The notes beneath the pieces were generated by a model that worked only from the letters and a program-made list of their open reading frames with translations, did not search any database and had not been told where the DNA came from. DNA of 64,000 bases from Lachnospiraceae bacterium (lineage in GTDB: Bacteria > Bacillota > Clostridia > Lachnospirales > Lachnospiraceae), in contig CAJTEM010000011.1 of NCBI GenBank assembly GCA_910575255.1, forward strand, positions 1-64,000. Reading direction: 5' to 3'. Made by a program: the position numbers and the translations under genes. Below are positions 41,997 to 50,651 of this stretch, in pieces. Each line of letters opens with the position of its first letter. The stretch's first letter is position 1.

Positions 41997-43604
41997 ATGT
42001 CGCAAGATACGGCAAAGGATCTGGAGAGACTAAACGGTGGCGGAGGCGGCGGGAACGGCGGGGAAGACGGCTGGATCATTGAGATGAAGCATATCACCAA
42101 GCGTTTCCCCGGCATTGTGGCGAATGACGATGTAACGTTGCAGATCCGGAAGGGTGAGATTTTCGCATTGCTGGGGGAGAACGGGGCAGGGAAATCCACC
42201 CTGATGAGTATGCTTTTCGGGATGTACGAGCCGGATGAAGGGGAGATATGGATCCGGGGAAAGAAGGAACGGATCACGTCACCGAGCTATGCTACCAGGC
42301 TGAATATCGGTATGGTGCATCAGCATTTTAAATTGGTGGAGAACTATACCATCACAGAGAATATCATTCTGGGATTAAAGGATCAAGACCGCCTGTTCGG
42401 GATTCTGCCGTATGTAAATATCCGCAGGGCGGATCAGAGGGTGGCGGAGCTCTCGAAAAGATACGGGCTGGAGGTGAATCCCACAGATGTGATTGAGAAT
42501 CTTAACGTTTCGGTGCGGCAACGGGTGGAGATTCTGAAAATGCTCTACCGGGAGGCAGAGATCCTGATCTTTGATGAGCCGACGGCAGTGCTGACCCCGC
42601 AGGAGATTGAATTTCTTCTGGATATCATCCGGGGACTGAGGGATAACGGCAAGACCATTATTCTGATTACCCACAAGCTGGAGGAGATCAAGAAGGTGGC
42701 TGACCGCTGCGGGATTCTGAACCGGGGACGGCTGGCGGATGTTCTGGATGTGGCTTCAACCTCAACAAAGACCATGGCGAATCTGATGGTGGGACGGGAG
42801 GTCTCCTTCTCGGTAGAGAAAAAGGAGCCCGAGTACCGGGAGACCGTGTTGGAGGTAAAGAATCTGACTGTGAAGAATGCGGATGGCTTTGAGGTGGTCA
42901 AAGATGTATCCTTTTCTGTGCGGGGAGGAGAGATATTTGCCATTGCCGGGGTGTCTGGCAACGGGCAGGTGGAGATTGCGGATGCCATTGCAGGGCTGGA
43001 AAAGACGGCCGGCGGCAGTATTTTGCTTCAGGGGACGGATATCACCCATTTCAGCATCCGTCGGCGGACGCTTGCGGGGATCTCCTATATTCCGGAGGAC
43101 CGGCAGGCATATGGTCTGGTGCTGGACTTTACTCTGGGAGAGAATCTGGCGCTAAAGAATTATTTTCGGGAGCCGTTTTCCCAAAAAGGGGTTCTGAATC
43201 CGGCGGAATTTGACCAATACGGGGAAGAACTGATTCAGCGGTATGATATCCGCAGCGGACAGGGAGTGAAGACTCTGGTGCGTTCCATGAGCGGCGGCAA
43301 CCAGCAGAAGGCAATCATCGGGCGGGAGATTGAGCTCAAATCGCCATTGATGATTTTCGTTCAGCCAACCCGGGGGCTGGATATCGGGGCGATTGAGAAT
43401 ATCCATCAGCAGATGATGCGGGAGCGGGATGCCGGCAGGGCGATTCTTCTGATTTCGCTTGAGCTGGATGAGATTATGGATTGTGCGGATACCATCGGAG
43501 TGATCTACAATGGGAAGATGCAAAAGATTGCCGATGCCGGTTCACTGACAGCGAATGAGGTGGGAGAATTTATGATGGGGGTGAGGTCGGATGAAAAAAA
43601 ATAG
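41997..43604 (+). CDS. Double ABC ATPase of a nucleoside importer
   Basis: 535 aa with two nucleotide-binding domains, as in NupA/RbsA. Domain 1: Walker A GENGAGKSTLMSMLFG, a signature region reading NVSVRQRVEILKMLYRE (not the canonical LSGGQ), Walker B ILIFDEPTAVLTPQE. Domain 2: degenerate Walker A GVSGNGQVEIADAIAG, signature MSGGNQQKAIIGRE and FVQPTRGLD. Such asymmetry is normal for this subfamily. ATG 41997 follows AGAGGAGGG; the frame is open upstream through the hairpin cluster but without a site. Overlaps the permease by 14 bp. Confidence 0.93.
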   Translation: MSQDTAKDLERLNGGGGGGNGGEDGWIIEMKHITKRFPGIVANDDVTLQIRKGEIFALLGENGAGKSTLMSMLFGMYEPDEGEIWIRGKKERITSPSYATRLNIGMVHQHFKLVENYTITENIILGLKDQDRLFGILPYVNIRRADQRVAELSKRYGLEVNPTDVIENLNVSVRQRVEILKMLYREAEILIFDEPTAVLTPQEIEFLLDIIRGLRDNGKTIILITHKLEEIKKVADRCGILNRGRLADVLDVASTSTKTMANLMVGREVSFSVEKKEPEYRETVLEVKNLTVKNADGFEVVKDVSFSVRGGEIFAIAGVSGNGQVEIADAIAGLEKTAGGSILLQGTDITHFSIRRRTLAGISYIPEDRQAYGLVLDFTLGENLALKNYFREPFSQKGVLNPAEFDQYGEELIQRYDIRSGQGVKTLVRSMSGGNQQKAIIGREIELKSPLMIFVQPTRGLDIGAIENIHQQMMRERDAGRAILLISLELDEIMDCADTIGVIYNGKMQKIADAGSLTANEVGEFMMGVRSDEKK

Positions 43605-44739
43605 CCATATTTTTAAGCGCACCATGGTACGGCTGCTGGGAAATGAGCGATATCAGTCCGTGTCGGTTCCGTTGTTTGCCATTGCCTTAAGCCTGTTGGC
43701 AGGGGCTGTGGTGATCCTCTTTTTGGGGAAGAACCCACTCGTGGCTTATCAGAATCTGCTGCAGGGATCCGGCCTTCTTCCCAAGCCCTCGTACGCGGGT
43801 TTTAAGAGTATGCTGACGGATTTTGCCAGCTTTCTGAATGCCTGGACGCCGATGCTCTTTGCCTCGCTGTCGGTTGCAGTGGCGCTGAGGGCCGGATTAT
43901 TTAATATCGGAGTGTCAGGGCAGATGCTGACGGCAGGCTTTCTCACGACGCTCATCGTCGGTTACAGTTCTCTGGCGGCCCCGGTAGCCAAGCCGCTGGT
44001 ACTGATCGTGGGAATGCTTGGCGGGGCGGCAGTGGGCGGCCTGATCGGATGGCTGAAGCATCAGTTCAATATCAATGAGGTGGTTTCTTCCATTATGCTC
44101 AATTATATTGCCCAGTATGTGATCAGCTTTTTTATCAATACATACTATGTGAATCCGGTGTCACGGCAGTCCAATGCGGTTTCTAAAGCAGCGAGGCTGA
44201 CGCTTATGGATACTCCGGTGGGGAATCTGAAAATGGACATCCCTCTGGGAATCGTGCTGGCGCTGCTGGCAGCGTTTATGGTGAAGTTTCTGCTGGATCG
44301 AACCGTATTCGGTTATGAGATCAAATGTGTGGGAACCAGCCGCAATGCGGCCCGGTATGCCGGTATTCATGTGGGAAGGACTATGGTGGCATCCATGGTA
44401 TGCTCAGGCGCGCTGGCCGGGCTGGCCGGGGTGACTTATTATCTGGGATATTTCGGGTCGATCCAGCCGCGGGTACTGGCAGGGACCGGCTTTGACGCGA
44501 TTGCCGTGTCGCTTTTAGCGAACAGCAACCCCCTCGGCATTATCTTTTCCTCCTTCCTGGTGACAATTATCAGTAAGGGAAGTACTTACATGAATTCCTC
44601 CTCCGGGCTGGAGTCTGAGATTTCTTCGGTAATCACAGGACTCATTCTGCTGTTTTCCGCCTGTGGGGCATTTATCCGTTATAAGGTGAAGGAATTTCAG
44701 GATGAGCAGAAGGAAGAAACGGAAAGGGGGAAAGGCTGA
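43591..44739 (+). CDS. ABC importer permease, nucleoside/BMP type (first)
   Basis: 382 aa with about nine or ten membrane helices and the BPD_transp_2 (RbsC-like) pattern: RAGLFNIGVSGQMLTAGFLT, INEVVSSIMLNYIAQYVISF, GTSRNAARYAGIHVGRTMVA, GTGFDAIAVSLLANSNPLGI. It forms the membrane channel together with the next gene. It ends on the start codon base of the second permease (one-base overlap). Confidence 0.92.
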   Translation: MKKNSHIFKRTMVRLLGNERYQSVSVPLFAIALSLLAGAVVILFLGKNPLVAYQNLLQGSGLLPKPSYAGFKSMLTDFASFLNAWTPMLFASLSVAVALRAGLFNIGVSGQMLTAGFLTTLIVGYSSLAAPVAKPLVLIVGMLGGAAVGGLIGWLKHQFNINEVVSSIMLNYIAQYVISFFINTYYVNPVSRQSNAVSKAARLTLMDTPVGNLKMDIPLGIVLALLAAFMVKFLLDRTVFGYEIKCVGTSRNAARYAGIHVGRTMVASMVCSGALAGLAGVTYYLGYFGSIQPRVLAGTGFDAIAVSLLANSNPLGIIFSSFLVTIISKGSTYMNSSSGLESEISSVITGLILLFSACGAFIRYKVKEFQDEQKEETERGKG

Positions 44740-45698
44740 TGGAGCGGATTATCATTGACGGCCTGTCATTTTCTCTGCCGCTGTTTATCATGGCGATCGG
44801 GGGGATTTACAGTGAGAAGAGCGGGATCACGAATCTGGCGCTGGAGGGGCTGCAGGGAGTCGGTGCTTTTGTGGGGGCACTGGCAGCGGTGCTGGCGGCA
44901 GGAAGTTTTGCGGATCAGTCCCAGGCGCCTTTTTATATCGCAGTAATATTTGCGATCCTGGGCGGGATGGCATATTCGCTTTTGCATGCCCTTTTATGCA
45001 TCCGTTTTAAAGCCAATCAGGTAATCAGCGGTGTGGTGATCAATATTCTGGCAATGGCCCTGACGGCATTTCTCACGAAGTATTTAAATCGCAGCGTATT
45101 CGGGGCAGCATCTGATAAGTTCGTGCTGGGAGTGTCAGCGCGGATTACGGTGCCCGTGCTTTCACAGCTTCCGGTGCTGGGAGCAGCCTTTCAGGACTTG
45201 TATCCCTTTGAGCTGATTATCGTGGCAGTGGCCCTGATTGCCTGGTATGTGATGGATAAGACCCGTTATGGTATGAATCTGCGTGCCTGCGGCGATAATC
45301 CTCATGCTGTGGATGCGGCAGGGGTGAATGTAGGGCAGGTGCGGCTTTTGGCGGTTATGGTATCAGGCGGTCTTTCGGGACTGGCCGGAATCTGCTTTGC
45401 CTATTCGATCTCGGCTAATTTTTCTTCGAGCATTTATGTGGGGTATGGATATCTGGCGATTGCAGCGCTGATATTCGGGAACTGGACGATCCTGCCGACT
45501 CTGGGTTCGTGCCTTTTGTTTGGATTTGCGCGGTCAGGAGGTTATTATCTGGTGCAGAAGCTGCAGATGCCAAGCAGCTATTCCGATCTGGTAATGACAC
45601 TGCCTTATGTGGTGACTCTGTTGTTGTTGATCTTTTTCTCAAAGTATAATCGGGCGCCCCGGGCATTGGGGGAGATTTATGATAAGGGAAAGAGATAG
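44739..45698 (+). CDS. ABC importer permease, nucleoside/BMP type (second)
   Basis: 319 aa, about eight helices. Family marks: IYSEKSGITNLALEGLQGVG, KANQVISGVVINILAMALTA, GMNLRACGDNPHAVDAAGVN, GYGYLAIAALIFGNWTILPT. It pairs with the preceding permease. It is followed 15 bp on by the amidohydrolase, so transport and the deaminase are probably co-expressed. Confidence 0.92.
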   Translation: MERIIIDGLSFSLPLFIMAIGGIYSEKSGITNLALEGLQGVGAFVGALAAVLAAGSFADQSQAPFYIAVIFAILGGMAYSLLHALLCIRFKANQVISGVVINILAMALTAFLTKYLNRSVFGAASDKFVLGVSARITVPVLSQLPVLGAAFQDLYPFELIIVAVALIAWYVMDKTRYGMNLRACGDNPHAVDAAGVNVGQVRLLAVMVSGGLSGLAGICFAYSISANFSSSIYVGYGYLAIAALIFGNWTILPTLGSCLLFGFARSGGYYLVQKLQMPSSYSDLVMTLPYVVTLLLLIFFSKYNRAPRALGEIYDKGKR

Positions 45699-45713
45699 GA
45701 AAAGGAGGAAGGT

Positions 45714-47009
45714 ATGAGGATTCGATTCTATAATGCACGGGTGCTGGCAATGGACGCGGATATGGAGATCCGTCGGGGAGAGGTCTGGGTGGAGGAAAAC
45801 CGGATCGCGTATGTCGGGCCAGGAAAAGCGTCAGGGCCAGGAAGCAGGGAAGGGGATAGAAAGTGGGATCGGGAGATCGATCTGGAGGGGAATCTGCTCA
45901 TGCCTGGATTTGTCAATGCGCATACGCATTCGGCAATGACCTTTCTTCGGTCCTTTGCGGATGATCTTCCTCTGCAGGAGTGGCTTGGGCAGCAGGTGTT
46001 TCCGATGGAGGCGAAGCTGACAGGAGAGGACATTTATGAGCTGTCGCGCCTGGCGATTCTGGAGTATCTGTCCGGGGGGATTACGGCCAATTTTGATATG
46101 TATTTTCAGCCGGATATGATTGCGAAAGCGTCAGTGGACTGCGGTTTTCGTACAGTGCTGGTCAGCAGCCTGAATAATTTCACCTCATCGCTGGAGGCGA
46201 TGGAGGAGGAATATCAGAGGCTGAATCATTATGATGAAAAGATTTGCTACCACCTGGGCTTTCATGCAGAGTATACGACCTCGGAGGAGCTTTTACGGGG
46301 AGTGGCAGCGCTCGCAGAGAAGTATCACGCGCCGGTTTATACACACAATTCGGAGACACGGCGGGAGGTGGAGGAGTGTATCGGGCGGCACGGCATGACT
46401 CCTACGGCATATCTGGATTCCCTGGGACTGTTTCTCTATGGGGGCGGCGGATATCACTGTGTGTATATGACGGATGAGGATATCCGGATCTTTCAGGAGC
46501 GGGGATTGTCAGCCGTGACGAATCCTGGTTCCAACATGAAGCTTGCGAGCGGGGTTGCAAGAATTTCCGATATGATGAGGGCGGGAATCAATCTGGCCGT
46601 CGGGACGGACGGACCGGCCAGCAACAACTGCCTGGATATGTTCCGGGAGATGTTTCTGGTGACCGGCCTGGCAAAGCTCAGGGAGGAGGATGCGGCAGCA
46701 GTGCCGGCGGAGGCAGTGCTGCGCATGGCAGTGTCGGGCGGCGCTAAGGCGCTGGGGCTTGCTGACTGCGGATGTTTAGCGGCAGGGAAGTTAGCGGATC
46801 TGATCGTGATTGATCTGCAGCAGCCGAATATGCAGCCAGTGAATCATCCGGTGAAGAATCTGGTCTACAGCGGCAGCAAGCAGAACGTGAAGCTGACGAT
46901 GGTCAATGGACAGATACTCTATGAGGACGGGAGATTCTTCGTGGGGACGGAGCCGGGGGAGATCTATGAGAACGCGAACCGGATTATCAGAAGGATGGTT
47001 GGGAAGTAA
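45714..47009 (+). CDS. Amidohydrolase, 5'-methylthioadenosine/S-adenosylhomocysteine deaminase-like
   Basis: 431 aa of the ATZ/TRZ-type amidohydrolase group. Metal ligands: HxH in GFVNAHTHSAMTFLRSFADD, His in YHLGFHAEYTTSE, His in VYTHNSETRREVEE and Asp in NLAVGTDGPASNNCLDMFRE. The second strand LAAGKLADLIVIDLQQPNMQ gives the composite C-terminal domain. MTA/SAH deaminases turn methylthioadenosine or S-adenosylhomocysteine to inosine forms; guanine or cytosine deamination are alternatives. The link to the importer and to mtnA supports an adenosine-derivative substrate. Confidence 0.85.
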   Translation: MRIRFYNARVLAMDADMEIRRGEVWVEENRIAYVGPGKASGPGSREGDRKWDREIDLEGNLLMPGFVNAHTHSAMTFLRSFADDLPLQEWLGQQVFPMEAKLTGEDIYELSRLAILEYLSGGITANFDMYFQPDMIAKASVDCGFRTVLVSSLNNFTSSLEAMEEEYQRLNHYDEKICYHLGFHAEYTTSEELLRGVAALAEKYHAPVYTHNSETRREVEECIGRHGMTPTAYLDSLGLFLYGGGGYHCVYMTDEDIRIFQERGLSAVTNPGSNMKLASGVARISDMMRAGINLAVGTDGPASNNCLDMFREMFLVTGLAKLREEDAAAVPAEAVLRMAVSGGAKALGLADCGCLAAGKLADLIVIDLQQPNMQPVNHPVKNLVYSGSKQNVKLTMVNGQILYEDGRFFVGTEPGEIYENANRIIRRMVGK

Positions 47010-47043
47010 GGGCAGAGATGTGGGGCTGGCGCCCAGAACCCAT

Positions 47044-48003
47044 TTAAGGGTTTTGTTCTCTGGCCAGCTCCTCATAGCATTCTCTTAAGACTTTACAAGA
47101 CTCTCCCAGTCTTTCGCTTTCCTCCGGCTTCAGCGACAGGGGAAGGACCCGCTGGACTCCGGTTTTATTGATGATACAGGGAACCCCGGCGAATACATCG
47201 GTCTGCCCATATTCACCTCTAAGCATGGCGGATACCGTGAGCACACTGTTTTCATCTCCGAGAATCGCTCTGGTTATTCTGGTAAGAGCCATACCAATGC
47301 CGTAATAGGTGGCATTTTTGGCCTCAATGATCTTATAGGCAGCCTCCTGGACTTCTTTTTCGATTCCGGTCAGCCGCTGTTTGTCGATTGCCTGGGTTTC
47401 TTCACATAATTCCAGAATCGATTTGGTTGCAAGCAAAGCCTGGCTCCAGGGGACGAACTCGCTGTCACCGTGTTCTCCCATCACATAAGCGTGAACATTT
47501 CTCGGGTCAACCCGCAGATATTCTCCCAGAAGGTAACGGAGCCTGGCAGTGTCCAGGGCGGTACCAGTGCCGAGTACCTTTCTGGGGTTAAAACCGGACA
47601 GCATATACGTAATCTTTGTCATAATATCGACCGGATTCGTGGCCACAAGAAAGATCCCGTCAAAGCCGGAGGCTGTCACAGGCTCTACAATGGAACGAAA
47701 CACTTTCGCATTTCGTTTGAGCAGTGCGAGCCGGGTTTCTCCCGGCTTTTGAGCTACTCCCGCAGAGATTACCACAATGTCTGCGTCTTTACAGTCTTCA
47801 TATTTTCCTGCATAAATTTTCATATTGGCGGCAGAAAAGGCCAAGCCGTGATTTAAGTCCATTGCTTCTCCTTCGGCCCGTTTCTGGTTCAGGTCGATAA
47901 GAACCAGCTCATCGCAGACATTCTGATTCAAGAGAGAATAAGCGTAGCTCATTCCCACCATACCAGTGCCAACCAATACTACCTTACGTTTATCATTTAC
48001 CAT
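47044..48003 (-). CDS. ldh: L-lactate dehydrogenase
   Basis: 319 aa. NAD site VVLVGTGMVGMSYAYSLLNQ, substrate-binding KPGETRLALLKRNAKVF, LVATNPVDIMTKITY, catalytic His in YVMGEHGDSEFVPWSQA. The residue pattern (KPGETR with a Gln in GVAQ) fits lactate rather than malate dehydrogenase. It reduces pyruvate to lactate, regenerating NAD in fermentation. Monocistronic on the minus strand, with GAGGTC upstream of ATG. Confidence 0.93.
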   Translation of the reverse strand: MVNDKRKVVLVGTGMVGMSYAYSLLNQNVCDELVLIDLNQKRAEGEAMDLNHGLAFSAANMKIYAGKYEDCKDADIVVISAGVAQKPGETRLALLKRNAKVFRSIVEPVTASGFDGIFLVATNPVDIMTKITYMLSGFNPRKVLGTGTALDTARLRYLLGEYLRVDPRNVHAYVMGEHGDSEFVPWSQALLATKSILELCEETQAIDKQRLTGIEKEVQEAAYKIIEAKNATYYGIGMALTRITRAILGDENSVLTVSAMLRGEYGQTDVFAGVPCIINKTGVQRVLPLSLKPEESERLGESCKVLRECYEELAREQNP

Positions 48004-48228
48004 GGTCAGACCTCTTTTCCTGTTCTTTGCTTTGACTTTTATGCTCCTGCTTTTGTCTTTATTATCCCATCTTTATCTCAGATTATGAAAAAATATAAGT
48101 CTTTTTAAAATTTGAGGTAACAAAAACAACAAGCGAACAGGCCAAGCGATCAATGGAGATATCATGTCAGACAATGATACAAGCAGACATTAGACATGGA
48201 GTCAATTCTATTTGGGTGATAACAAACA

Positions 48229-48765
48229 TTATTTCATCTTTGCCAGTAATTCCCAGATCAAATCATGCATCCAGGAGATGGTATGGTTCAATTCCTGGAT
48301 TTCTTTTTGCAGGGAGAGGATTTCTTTTTGTAAGCTCGCCAGCTGCAGGCAGTCCATGCCAGTCTGAGAGCAGCGTCCGGGATTGCTGCTTTCTTTTTTT
48401 GAGGTTTCTTTCAGAGATTTCCTTTCAAAATATTGACACATCAAATTGAAAAATTCTTTATTAGCCGGACGGGGGATGCGGTTGCCATTGCATATCTGTG
48501 TGAGAAGTTCGACATTGTCTGTTTTCCAGATTGAGTCAACAATTGTCCGTATATTACGTTCCACGCACTTCCAGGAAGTGTGAAATTCAATAGCAATGTC
48601 AATGTAGAGAGATTTTGTAATATATGCCAGAGAGTCTTTATTTTTTAGCGCCAGTAAAATTCCATATGCTGTGTATTGATATCCCTGATTCGATGTTTTG
48701 ACACCAAGCCGGCGTAATACGCTCTTTATATCATCAATTTCATACATTTTCTGATTCTCCACCAC
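48229..48765 (-). CDS. Spo0A C-terminal-domain (sporulation initiation HTH) protein without receiver
   Basis: 178 aa. Residues about 10-110 match the Spo0A effector domain (IKSVLRRLGVKTSNQGYQYT ... AIEFHTSWKCVERNIRTIVD ... NGNRIPRPANKEFFNLM), which binds TGTCGAA boxes. No receiver domain is present; the C-terminus instead has a Ser/Lys-rich stretch and a predicted coiled coil (LQLASLQKEILSLQKEIQEL). It probably binds DNA without phosphorylation control, perhaps competing with or adding to Spo0A. The first ATG has a weak site, and an internal ATG at 48747 is an alternative. Confidence 0.85.
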   Translation of the reverse strand: MVENQKMYEIDDIKSVLRRLGVKTSNQGYQYTAYGILLALKNKDSLAYITKSLYIDIAIEFHTSWKCVERNIRTIVDSIWKTDNVELLTQICNGNRIPRPANKEFFNLMCQYFERKSLKETSKKESSNPGRCSQTGMDCLQLASLQKEILSLQKEIQELNHTISWMHDLIWELLAKMK

Positions 48766-48821
48766 AAAATACTCTATTAAAATATCTTAAAATGAAGAAT
48801 TGTATAACACAACTACATTAA

Positions 48822-48840
48822 TTCGACACAAAATGTCGAA
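48822..48840. promoter_or_regulatory. Inverted pair of 0A boxes
   Basis: TTCGACA (48822-48828) and TGTCGAA (48834-48840), separated by five bases, form an exact palindrome of two consensus Spo0A boxes. It is 57 bp upstream of the Spo0A-C gene, within an AT-rich 400-bp gap with no other gene, so autoregulation or control by Spo0A is likely. Confidence 0.75.
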
Positions 48841-49171
48841 AATTGTAAAAATATTAAGAATTACTCACACTATTTGTAAAATTTGGTCAGCAGACTGTGC
48901 ATAAGAATAAAAAGTAAAATCGGAATTTATGAGGGAGGTAAAAGGCAAATCTTTACACTATATTATAACAAACGAAAGCAAAAATAAAACATGACAAGAG
49001 ATATTTGTGATTATTTATGCAAAAAATATGAGAGATATGGTGAGGGCAGGCTTTGGATTCCTTGACACAGGTCTGATTTTCCATTACAATGATGGCAGCA
49101 AACCGGGGGGATGGATCCCGGTAATCGGATGGGAACCGGCAGGAGACAAAGAATAATACAGGAGGAGACTT

Positions 49172-50554
49172 ATGGGAATTCTGGGGGCATTTGTAGTTCC
49201 TCATCCGGCAGTGATCGTGCCGGAGATCGGTAAGGGACAGGAGAAAAAGGTGCAGAAGACCATAGATGCTTATCAGGTGGCCGCACATACAATCGGTGAA
49301 CTGAGGCCGGAAACGATTGTGCTGATTTCTCCGCATCAGGTAATGTATGCGAATTATTTTCATATCTCTCCGGGAGAGACGGCGAGAGGGAATTTTGAGA
49401 AATTCGGGGCCGGACAGATTCGGATGGAGATCGCGTATGACGAAGAATTTGTAAACGGGTTATGTGAACAGGCGGAATCAGAAAAGCTTCCGGCAGGGAC
49501 CCAGGGAGAGACGGATCGGCAACTGGATCATGGGACAATGGTGCCCTTATATTATGTGAATCGCGTTTATCGGAATTACCGTCTGGTGCGGATCGGACTT
49601 TCCGGCTTATCCCTGATGAAGCATTATGAACTGGGGCAGTGTATCAAAGAGGTATCCGAGAGGCTGGGAAGGGATACTGTAGTGATTGCCAGTGGAGATC
49701 TGTCTCATAAGCTGAAAGCGGAAGGGCCTTATGGCTATCAGAAGGAAGGACCGGAATATGACAGCCGTGTCATGTATGCTCTGGGAAAGGGAGATTTCGG
49801 TGAGCTTTTGGATTTTCCGGAAGATCTGTGCAACAAGGCAGGGGAATGCGGGCACCGTGCCTTGATTATGATGGCAGGAGCGCTTGACAGGACAGAGGTG
49901 ACTGCCCGTCGGCTTTCTTATGAGGGGCCGTTCGGAATCGGTTATGGAGTTTGTGAATATCTGGCACAGGGGAAGGATGAAAAGCGGAATTTTAAGGAAC
50001 TGCACGAGGCAAAGGAACGGGAACGGGTTGCCAGGCAGGTCAGTCAGCAAGATGCTTATGTTGCCCTGGCCCGCAGGGCAATCGAGGGATATATCCGTAC
50101 CGGGGAGGTGCTTGCCGTGCCGGAAGGATTGCCGGAGGAAATGTACGGGCAGGCCGGTGTCTTTGTTTCACTCAAAGAGAACGGCAGTCTGCGAGGATGT
50201 ATCGGGACGATTCAGGCGGCAGAGAGTTCTGTTGCAGGAGAGATTATCTATAATGCGATCAGCGCCGGCACCCGTGATCCCAGATTTCAGCCAGTGGAGC
50301 CGTCGGAGTTAGACCGGCTGACGATCACCGTGGATGTGCTGGGAGAACTGGAAAAGATTGACTCGGCAGATCAGCTGGACGAGAAGCGTTACGGAGTGGT
50401 GGTGTCCAATGAGAACAGCCAGGGATTGCTGTTGCCGAACCTGGACGGAGTCGACAGTATTGAGGAGCAGATCGCAATTGCAAAGCGTAAGGCCGGGATT
50501 CATGAGAAGGAAGAGGTGGAACTGTGGCGTTTTGAGGTGGTGCGGCATTATTAA
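49172..50554 (+). CDS. Fused MEMO/LigB-type and AMMECR1 protein (AmmeMemoRadiSam system)
   Basis: 460 aa. The N-terminal domain (about 1-270) is a class III extradiol-dioxygenase/LigB-MEMO-like fold (GAFVVPHPAVIVPEIGKGQE, IVLISPHQVMYANYFHIS, VVIASGDLSHKLKAEGPYGY). The C-terminal domain (about 290-460) is AMMECR1 (RRAIEGYIRTGEVLA, GVFVSLKENGSLRGCIGTIQ, GTRDPRFQPVEPSELDRLTI, GLLLPNLDGVDSIEEQIAIA). These families usually cluster with a radical SAM enzyme; none is adjacent. The biochemical role is not established. RBS AGGAGG. Confidence 0.9.
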   Translation: MGILGAFVVPHPAVIVPEIGKGQEKKVQKTIDAYQVAAHTIGELRPETIVLISPHQVMYANYFHISPGETARGNFEKFGAGQIRMEIAYDEEFVNGLCEQAESEKLPAGTQGETDRQLDHGTMVPLYYVNRVYRNYRLVRIGLSGLSLMKHYELGQCIKEVSERLGRDTVVIASGDLSHKLKAEGPYGYQKEGPEYDSRVMYALGKGDFGELLDFPEDLCNKAGECGHRALIMMAGALDRTEVTARRLSYEGPFGIGYGVCEYLAQGKDEKRNFKELHEAKERERVARQVSQQDAYVALARRAIEGYIRTGEVLAVPEGLPEEMYGQAGVFVSLKENGSLRGCIGTIQAAESSVAGEIIYNAISAGTRDPRFQPVEPSELDRLTITVDVLGELEKIDSADQLDEKRYGVVVSNENSQGLLLPNLDGVDSIEEQIAIAKRKAGIHEKEEVELWRFEVVRHY

Positions 50555-50582
50555 AAGCTCTCTGGGCAGGTTTCTTTTTTTG

Positions 50583-50613
50583 TGAATACGAAAACCGGAA
50601 AATGGACAAAGTA
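50583..50613 (+). promoter_or_regulatory. Possible forespore (sigma-G/F) promoter of spoVAD
   Basis: TGAATA (50583-50588), an 18-bp spacer and CAAAGTA (50607-50613) resemble the forespore pattern TGAATA...CATACTA. spoVA genes are sigma-G dependent in Bacillus. The -10 match is partial. Confidence 0.4.
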
Positions 50614-50651
50614 ATATCGGTAAAGATTTGCAGGGAAAAGGAGCTGAAGCT

